DNA of 64,000 nt, taken from positions 32,444,236 to 32,508,235 of the forward strand of contig OZ024799.1 of the NCBI GenBank assembly GCA_964017045.1. Direction: 5' to 3'. The position numbers and the translations under genes were made by a program. Origin of the DNA: Omphiscola glabra (Eukaryota; Mollusca; Gastropoda; Lymnaeidae). A model generated the notes under the pieces. The model did no database searches, was not told where the DNA came from, and worked only from the letters and a program-made list of their open reading frames with translations. The number at the start of each line of letters is the position of its first letter. The stretch's first letter is position 1. Shown here piece by piece: positions 56,862 to 64,000 of this stretch.

Positions 56862-57930
56862 AGGGGAAGCTAGAAACGCACGTACCCACAGACTCATTGC
56901 TAGTTTTATGATAAGAATTTGTAGTTTAGTTTAGGGATAGTTTAGTTTATTGCTATGTAGTCTTAGGATAAGTACGAATACAGCTTCCGTCAGTGCGTTA
57001 CAAAAAGTGCAATATATAGGAGCCGATATGCAAATCTTTCTATGTAATGGTGAAGATTTTATCACCTATAAATTTTCAAGTGATTGCATTGAAAATATGT
57101 TTAACTGTAACATTCAATTTAAATTACAATAGAACTTGCCAGACGCAAATTTTCATGTCATTTTTGACAGACTACACTTGGATCAATGTCGTTATCGTAC
57201 ATGTTACGTCTGACAATAAATTGAGCTATTGAACCAAGAAGGTAATCCCCTTGTTCGTTATACAATATGTATTGTTAAGTTGATAAGCCACTGGAAAGTT
57301 GTCTCCCTTGATAGTGTGATTTTTGTCGATACTAGGGTGTGTAAATGACACTGCCTATCAGTCGCATTGCGTCCGTAGCTGCATGGCTACTGGCTAGACC
57401 CTTGAAAGAGCTTGGTCGTCATTGAGATAACCTTTATTTTATAATGACCTATTTTAGAGATAAATTTAGACCTTTAAATTGTTGATTGAATAACCCGGGA
57501 CGCAAATAATTTAAATGTCAGTGTCATTAAAATAATGCAGACCCGAGACACACCTGAGACACACTGTGTCCGTGAATTGTTGGTGTCAGAAATTGATGGC
57601 TTATTAAAAGAGAAAAAACAAAAGAAAAAGAAACAAAAGTGTCTATTTCTGAGAGAAGTTTAACATAAATTATATAACTATAACAGTAAGATGTTCTTAG
57701 CGAGCCAATTACTTTCACAACAGATAATCTCCCTTTGACAGTTTTCAAAAATTAAAGTTATTGAAATGTGGTCACAGATACGTTATCTCTAGACTAACGT
57801 AAATTGGCTTTGTGGAAAAGGGTGAATGGGGGGTGGGGGCCACGTCGGCCCGCAAATCAGTTAGTCATACCTGGAAAGGAAAACACAAGGAACTTGACTT
57901 CCCGAAATAGGTTATAAATTGATTTTCCTA
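56862..57930 (+). repeat. Duplicated segment B, last block
   Basis: Counterpart of 44580-45620 (see that entry). The 44-bp perfectly conserved block lies at 57523-57566. Similarity stops near 57930, just before a foldback-element fragment. Confidence 0.85.
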
Positions 57931-57949
57931 TCGTGGGTCAATTGACTTT

Positions 57950-58090
57950 GGTTACCGGAAATTTTTTTTGAAAGAAATTTCAACGACGGAAATTCGATCG
58001 AACGGAAATTTGGTCAAAACTGGGTTTCAGTTCACACGTTAAAATTATCGTCGAATTTCTTTTTTAACGCACTATAATATATAGTAAAAC
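57950..58090. mobile_element. Half copy of the foldback element at 61348
   Basis: GGTTACCGGAAATTT, then GATCGAACGGAAATTTGGT and AACGCACTATAATATATAGT match the left arm and centre of the 61348-61615 element. The right arm is absent. Confidence 0.8.
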
Positions 58091-58184
58091 AAAATAATTT
58101 AAGTCTATTTTTTCTCATAATTGACTTTATTTCAAAGTTTACTTTTAGGATATTATTTGATAATAGTCTAGAAATAACCCACCA

Positions 58185-58570
58185 AACAATGAGGGGGGGG
58201 GGGAGGGAAGGGGGAACAATACGTCATTAACTTCCCATCTACTAAATCTACTTGATGAAACATGCCTTTAGTATCGGGCTTTATAAGAATTATTGCGAAC
58301 TTATGGGAATTTGCATTGACGCACCTACTGAACACAGTGCTACAGCCTACAGACATACCTTAAAGTTTATAATTCGTGATACAATTTATGAAATCATTGA
58401 TACCAAGACATGGAATGGGGCGGGCGGGGGGGGGGGGGGAGGGGGTCAACAAACGCCAATCATTCTTTTTCAGATATACAAATACAATCGAAAAATATTT
58501 AGCGTAGACCTGTGTATTAATAGTAGAGGCCCAACAAACTTTAGCCTCGGTTTTTTAACTTAATGTTGCC
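58185..58570. other. Unique DNA with G-runs
   Basis: Two G-runs, at 58193-58202 and 58424-58440. The 103-codon frame across the second one encodes polyglycine and has no family resemblance. Confidence 0.4.
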
Positions 58571-58579
58571 ATTTGATCA

Positions 58580-58705
58580 CTCTCGGCGTAGTTTCGGTTT
58601 CGGCCGAAACAGAGAAGTTAAATTTCGGTTTATTTTCGCTTTCAGCCGAAACAGAAAAGTTAAATTTCGGCTAATTTTCGATTTCGGCCGAAAGTGATCG
58701 AGGCT
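58580..58705. repeat. TTTCGG/CCGAAA palindromic repeat
   Basis: Three repeats of TTTCGGTTTCGGCCGAAA-like sequence separated by GAAGTTAAATTTCGG. It is rich in self-complementary CGGCCG. Similar motifs appear at 41229. It probably derives from a MITE. Confidence 0.7.
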
Positions 58706-59218
58706 TTTTTGTCGTCTACCAGAAGTAATACTGTCTGTCTGTCAGCTGTCAATCCGATATGCATTGTTGCTCGACGTCTTGCTGTCATCGTATGATATAC
58801 GAATACTCCTCTGCGAACACTGCCCCCCCCCCCCTTTTTTTTTTTGCATGATGACCTACTTGTCCGATATTTGCCAAAATAAAATTTCAATTAGGCTTAA
58901 GAAAAGGAAATTAGTTTTATGGGAAAAAATCTACGGAACGGTAATTTTTATATTATTAAATTTTGTTTTTATGTTTTTCAAAAATTAAATTTGGGAACTT
59001 TAGGTTTATTCAATTCAATCATTTATGTTATTAATTTAGATTCATCATTATTATGCACATAAATGTTGTCGGGGCAATTACGAGTAAAATAGTGAGGAAA
59101 AAAAACTACTTAGGGAATGACATTTCATTTATTATTTTTGTAAAAAGAAATATTTAAAAATAGCGAACATTGAGCTTATTTAATTTATTAATTTATTGAA
59201 ATTCATCATCACCAAACA
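58706..59218. other. Unique AT-rich DNA
   Basis: No feature apart from a C-run and T-run at 58824-58845. Confidence 0.5.
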
Positions 59219-59622
59219 TTTTTTTTTTGTTTACTGGCATCCGGCCGTCAGAATGTGACGATGGTGTTCACATGGCCTTTGAGTTTTTCTTTTTAGAACT
59301 ATAAGCTGGTTCCCTAGACATCCAATCGCCTCTCTCCACGCACCTGGATAGCCCGAGGGAACGCCAAATATGGATGATACAGATTGGCATCAGTGGCGTC
59401 GCAGCAGTTGTTGGAATTTTTCATGGTATTAATGTGTCCGCCTACAGGGACTCCTTCTCCGGGTTTTGATTCAGAGTTTTCTTCTCTTAGTTGAGTTGAC
59501 CCCCAAGGTTAACTGGTCCCATCCACCAGGGGTGCTGGTGTTGTTTGACTTGGTCTTTGGTGGGGATTGAACCCCTGACCACAAGCTTGGCATTGATTGA
59601 ATTAACACCACTCGACCACCAC
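59219..59622 (-). mobile_element. tRNA-derived SINE, copy 2
   Basis: On the minus strand the head has an A box (TGGTCGAGTGG) and a B box (GGGGTTCAATCCC). The body matches the SINE at 41326-41690, with about 40 bp more in the middle, and the tail is A-rich (plus-strand T-run at 59221-59229). Confidence 0.85.
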
Positions 59623-60650
59623 AGTCACATTGTTATTGACGAAATAACACATGTGTGTATGCATCGCTATGTCGTATAATTATGTAGTAGGCCTACTGCA
59701 GACGTGTTTGCTCCTACGAGATTATCGTACAATGTACGAATTTTAAATAACTTTTACGATTCTATGCCGAGACCCGTGAGAACTACGATTTGAATAGACC
59801 CGGTTAAAAATATTGTCCTTCACCAATGAGGGTGGGGGAGGTTGGTCGCCCAACGAACTAATTACGTTCAAATACTCTACAACAGGATGGAAATATTTGT
59901 GCAGCTAGAACCTGGCCGTCCCACGAAGGTCGCCTAATCTTGCTGGCTATGGGCGTGTTATACAGTTAATAGAATGTGAAGAATTCTGTAAAGTTCACGA
60001 AGTGTACACCCACTCATGTGTCATAATGATGTCAGCGGGCCTGCTTCCAGACACGCGATGTCCGTACAATTGTGCAGGTTATTAACGTTGTCACACGCAT
60101 CTATAGTATGGCGTAAGCCTCCACTACGACGTACGCCTCCATGGAATGCGAGACGAGAAGTAACTGCAGTGCCGAGGCGTTCCCGAGCCAACTTATCTGT
60201 GACGGGGTCACCACTAATCTGGTCCAGCTAGCAGAGAAAATAGTGGTCTGGCCTGCCCTATCTGTGGTCACAGTACCTGCAATGTTTCATGGTGTCACTA
60301 TTAGAACTGTGTGGGGTTTTGGAGTGTGTGTGTGTGTTTGGGGGGGGGGGGGAGGAAATCATAAGTCGCTGTGCTGGATTTAAAATACAGAGTGTAAGAA
60401 AAGGGTAGTGAGTATAACATACTGATGTTAATAGCACAATGAATCTGTTTGCTTTCTGAAAGTATTTAAACTGTAACTTTATAAAATGAATATCATTTTA
60501 GGAATCTCTAAAGATTTTTTTTACTGTGTTCTGTATTTTTGTCGTTTTCTATTTGTCTTGTTCGTTGAAGAAGTCTCTGAGCCGAAACGTTCACATCTTA
60601 TTGTCCTGTCTGCTTATTCAAGCCTCATCATACTTTGTTTTACCATTTCA
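59623..60650. other. Unique DNA with unassigned open frames
   Basis: Two overlapping plus-strand frames at 60016-60231 and 60141-60383 have fairly balanced composition (for example CSAEAFPSQLICDG), but no splice sites or family support them. A G-run lies at 60339-60352. TACGAATTTTAAATAACTT near 59735 is unassigned. Confidence 0.3.
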
Positions 60651-60970
60651 TTCTTCTTCTTCTTCTTCTTCTTATGCCTTTTTACCCCGTCTGGGGCATA
60701 GGCCGTCCACAAGAATTTTCCACTCATCCCGGTCCTGTGCTTTTCTTTCCAATTGCTTCCAGGTGTATCCCATATTTTGCGTGCCTGTCTCTAGCTCGCG
60801 TCTCCATGTGTTCTTAGGTCTTCCTCTCTTTCTTTTTCCCTGTGGATTCCATGTTAGACATTGTCTGGTGGTGCTATCTGGGGGTTTTCTCAGAGTATGC
60901 CCAATCCACCTCCATCTTTTCTTTATGATGTCTTCATCAATGGGCACCTGGTATGTCCTTTCTAATACAT
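60650..60970 (-). mobile_element. 5'-truncated LINE tail (ORF2 C-terminus)
   Basis: A minus-strand frame encodes the C-terminal signature of an RTE/Ingi-type or related LINE: IIKKRWRWIGHTLRKP, then QCLTWNPQGKRKRGRPKNTW and MGYTWKQLERKAQDRDEWK, then LCPRRGKKA and a stop at 60672. A (GAA)n tail follows on the minus strand (plus-strand TTC repeat at 60652-60671), as expected for LINEs ending in a microsatellite. Upstream parts are absent. Confidence 0.9.
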
Positions 60971-61019
60971 AGCTTGAATTCAGTCCTTCAATTATTGTCA
61001 CACTTTTTGACAACGGCAG

Positions 61020-61338
61020 AGGGATGTGACAAATGGCGACACGATTTATTCTCTGTCAACTACGAGCGCAATAAGAATTACTAAATCAAAGATTCCAATC
61101 TCAATGGGTCATCTAGAAATGATTATTCGATGATTAATAATAAAAAAGTAATTGCAGTACATTAACAAGCAAGGGTGTGAGACGCTCCGATAATCATAGG
61201 ATCTGTACTTATAGTTTACATATGTAGGCTTTATGTCTTAAGAGCTCTATGAATAACATCTGAATAATTTAGATATCTTATCATAATACGGCGAAAAATA
61301 GTAATAACAGAACAAATGAAACAAAATAGACAGATATT
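61020..61338. other. Unique AT-rich DNA
   Basis: No feature recognised. Confidence 0.5.
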
Positions 61339-61347
61339 CGGGTGGAC

Positions 61348-61615
61348 GGTTACCGGAAATTTGATCGAAAGAAATTTCGTCGACGGAAAATTGATCGACG
61401 GTAATTTGATCGAACGGAAATTTGGTGGAATCTTTTTTTCAGTCCAGACGTTAAAATTTTCGCCAAATTTCTTTTTGAACGCACTATACTATATAGTAAA
61501 ACAAAAAAATGCGTTCAAAAAGAAATTTGACGCAAAATTTTAACGTATAAATAAAAAAAACGATTCGACCAAATTTCCGTCGACCAAATTTCTTTCGATC
61601 AAATTTCCGGATACG
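61348..61615. mobile_element. MULE-like foldback MITE
   Basis: 268 bp that are almost wholly an inverted repeat. The left arm is GGTTACCGGAAATTTGATCG onward and the right arm ends CGATCAAATTTCCGGATAC. The centre is near 61490, where TTTCTTTTTGAACGCA meets TGCGTTCAAAAAGAAA. A 9-bp direct repeat, CGGGTGGAC, flanks it at 61339-61347 and 61616-61624. Long arms and a 9-bp target duplication suit Mutator-like elements. The two frames across it are shadows. Confidence 0.88.
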
Positions 61616-61624
61616 CGGGTGGAC

Positions 61625-62418
61625 ACTAGGAGAGCACTCAAATTCACAGCGAGCTTTGCGCCTTATCGTTACAGAACGCCACCTACAAACGCTGTTGATC
61701 GTATTGTATCTTGAAAGTGGACAATTTGTAAGTATGTAAGTGTGAGAAAAAACGGATGAAGTGGTAAAGAACAAACACGTGAGCAGACAGGTTTAAAATA
61801 AAAAAAAAGAATTATAAAAAATTAAAGACCCATCTTTCTTTATTGTTTAAGATGAAAAGATAGGAAATATTTTCTTCTGTTCTGACTCAAAATTTAAAAA
61901 TTCACTTGCAACCAATGCAACTTTAAGTACATAAATATACTTATGTAATCGGGAAAAAGAGAATCCACATTTGTCCTAAGTTGTGTATCCGAGTTTGAGC
62001 TATGCATCAATCCGTGAACTGGATTTATCAGTATTCGAATCTAATTCCAATACAGTAAAGAAAATAATTGCCACCTCTTGCATATTGAAGTTTATAGACA
62101 GTAGGATACATTTTTGTCTAGGTGCTGGGGTGGGAAAGCTGTGCTTACGCTTGTAGAAATAAAGCTCAAACCGGCACGTTAAATATGTTCATGAGAAAGC
62201 AATGCAAAGGAGACAACGTCAGACGACCAGATCTTTAATGGAGTACCTTTATTTCTTCTTGCCCTCCACCCCAATACCTAATAATGTAGCTCCGTGATTT
62301 ATTAGTGTGACCCCCTTCCCCTTCCCACCCCTCACAGCCAGAGACGCGCGCATATTGGACTCTCCCATAGATAGAAGAGAATATTTATGTCCGTATTGTC
62401 TCAAGCGCAGGCTGAAGC
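61625..62418. other. Unique DNA
   Basis: No gene or repeat recognised. Confidence 0.5.
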
Positions 62419-63387
62419 CAGGGCCGGTCCTACTTTTGTTGGCGCCCCGGGACTTTGGCGCCCCTTTGAAGTATAATCATAAAAATTTGTGCAAGGAAAA
62501 AACTGTGGATTAAGTAGTAAGTTTATTACCTGTGTTGTTTTTTTAAAACAACGAACGGACAGTAAAATTATTTTCTTAACTTGTATTTGGACAGTATGAA
62601 CAATAAGCTTACCGTGGACAGTATGAACAATTAGCCTACCCTGGGAAATATGAACAATTAGCCTATCGTGTGCAGTATGAACATTTAGTCTACCCTAGGC
62701 AATATGAACAATTAGCTTACCGTGGGAAATATGAACAATTAGGCTACCTTGGGCAATATGAACAATTAGCTTACCGTTGGCAATATGAACAATTAGGCTA
62801 CCTTGGGCAATATGAACAATTAGCTTACCGTTGGCAATATGAACAATTAGGCTACCTTGGGCAATATGAACAATTAGCTTACCTTGGGCAATATGAACAA
62901 TTAGCTTACCGTTGGCAATATGAACAATTAGCTTACCGTTGGCAATATGAACAATTAGCTTACCGTTGGCAATATGAACAATTAGGCTACCTTGGGCAAT
63001 ATGAACAATTAGCTTACCTTGGGCAATATGAACAATTAGCTTACCTTGGGCAATATGAACAATTAGCTTACCGTTGGCAATATGAACAATTAGGCTACCT
63101 TGGGCAATATGAACAATTAGCTTACCTTGGGCAATATGAACAATTAGCTTACCGTTGGCAATATGAACAATTAGGCTACCTTGGGCAATATGAACAATTA
63201 GCATATTGATGAATTTTCTTTCATTTAGACTTCAGTTCATTAAAAAAAAAATATTGCCCTTTCAATCTTTCTACCATGTCGCCCAGATGCAATGATTGTT
63301 TCCTATTTTGACAGATCGTTGATGGCGCCTTAAACACATGGCGCCCAGGGCAGCTGCTCGAGTTGCAGGTACATTTAGCCGTCACTG
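62419..63387. mobile_element. CAGGGCCGG-type hAT element carrying a minisatellite
   Basis: Left end CAGGGCCGGTCCTAC followed by GGCGCCCC. Right end TGGCGCCCAGGGCAGCTGC onward to GCCGTCACTG, a diverged inverse. Flanks are GCTGAAGC and GCTTCAGC (6 of 8 match as direct repeats). The GGCGCCC subterminal motifs are typical of this hAT group. Two-thirds of the interior is the 27-bp array. No transposase. Confidence 0.65.
62590..63206. repeat. Minisatellite, 27-bp unit, about 23 copies
   Basis: Units of CAATATGAACAATTAGCTTA plus CCTTGGG or CCGTTGG. The 27-bp period creates a 179-codon plus-strand frame with a nine-residue period (QYEQLAYLG) and a 169-codon minus-strand frame. Both are artefacts. 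Confidence 0.97.
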
Positions 63388-63635
63388 GCTTCAGCCAAAT
63401 AGGCGATGGCGGTCTACAAAACATGATTCTCATTTATCAGTTATTTTTAAACCCAAAGACTCAAAGATCACGTGGTTTCATCCAAGTTTATTGGTAATTG
63501 ACTCACCTTAAGAGGTATTTTAAACAGGTAATGTAGGCAGTGAGCGAACTTTATGGAATATTCCATTTTAAACAATGACATGAGGGCCATCTTGAAGCAG
63601 TTAAACAAGAAGGAGCACTTGAAGCATCTTAGTGC
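63388..63635. other. Unique DNA
   Basis: No feature recognised. Confidence 0.5.
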
Positions 63636-63803
63636 CCCAATTAATGTATAGAAATAAACTATTTATTAATATATTGTCATTAATGTATAGAAATAACCTG
63701 TTTATTAATATGTTTTGATTAATGTATATTAATAACCTTTGTATTAATATGTTGTCATTAATGTATAGTAATAACCTATTTATTAATATGTTGTCATTAA
63801 TGT
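63636..63803. repeat. Tandem repeat, 39-bp unit, about 4 copies
   Basis: Units of ATTAATGTATAGAAATAACC plus TGTTTATTAATATGTTGTC variants. The 121-codon minus-strand frame that spans it is largely repeat-derived. Confidence 0.92.
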
Positions 63804-64000
63804 GCCAGTTTAATAACACCATAATTATGGTCCATGGGAAATACGGAAAGGGAAATTGCACTCTCAAAGTTTGACTCCACAAGAACGTGTTTCTTTTGCT
63901 TAAAGCTGAAATCAGATCTGAGTAAAATGGGAAAAGAAAATCTGTCAATGAAGAGCAAGAAATCACTGAGTTCTACATAAGAAAATGACTCATATTTATA

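Noticed and set aside
60486..60972. Plus-strand ORFs of 71 and 148 codons
   Set aside because: Antisense to the LINE C-terminus, which matches a known family on the minus strand.
62670..63209. 179-residue QYEQLAYLG repeat protein
   Set aside because: Periodic frame from a 27-bp array inside a hAT element; no ATG context or splice evidence.

Overview
The window reads as intergenic or intronic DNA of an animal, most likely a mollusc and perhaps a freshwater gastropod. It is AT-rich and has no operons and no long complete gene. It is packed with minisatellites and with hAT, Helitron, MULE-like, LINE and SINE remnants. The gastropod guess rests on repeat style and on one SPIN-like hAT element (SPIN transposons are known from the pond snail Lymnaea among others). 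It is an inference, not a proof.

Layout. 1-3100: four adjacent minisatellites (units of 65, 29, 21 and 42 bp). 3852-4043: a SPIN-like hAT element with exact 8-bp target-site duplications. 5095-5185: a short CAGAGGCG-type hAT MITE. 7381-11760: three Helitrons head to tail on the minus strand. 13529-14588: a small hAT element followed by a GC-rich retroelement with a 13-bp target duplication. 16612-17228: a 31-bp minisatellite. 17.2-22 kb: mostly unique AT-rich DNA with a possible small membrane-protein ORF near 18.7 kb and further hAT MITEs. 22.1-23.7 kb: three minisatellites. 24743-25018 (minus): the best host-exon candidate. 27.1-27.8 kb: a 19-bp minisatellite.

27.9-57.9 kb: the main structural feature is an old direct duplication. 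Segment A (about 29.3-45.6 kb) and segment B (about 49.75-57.9 kb) share colinear blocks, and the same hAT end abuts both of them. After duplication A gained a 3.27-kb hAT element (31974-35246), a hAT MITE (30428-30618) and a 27-copy 30-bp array. B still shows the matching empty sites or an unexpanded ancestor. B in turn carries a Helitron helicase relic, a tetranucleotide microsatellite and a degenerate hAT transposase. 36.4-43.3 kb in A holds three more minisatellites, two of them broken by retroelement insertions.

57.9-64 kb: MULE-like foldback elements, a SINE, a LINE tail and a hAT element that carries a 27-bp array.

No RNA gene, CRISPR array or complete host gene was found. Protein-coding content is limited to decayed transposon pieces (Helitron helicase, LINE reverse transcriptases, hAT transposase) and a few unrecognised possible exons. 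Most other long open frames are artefacts of arrays whose unit length is a multiple of three.
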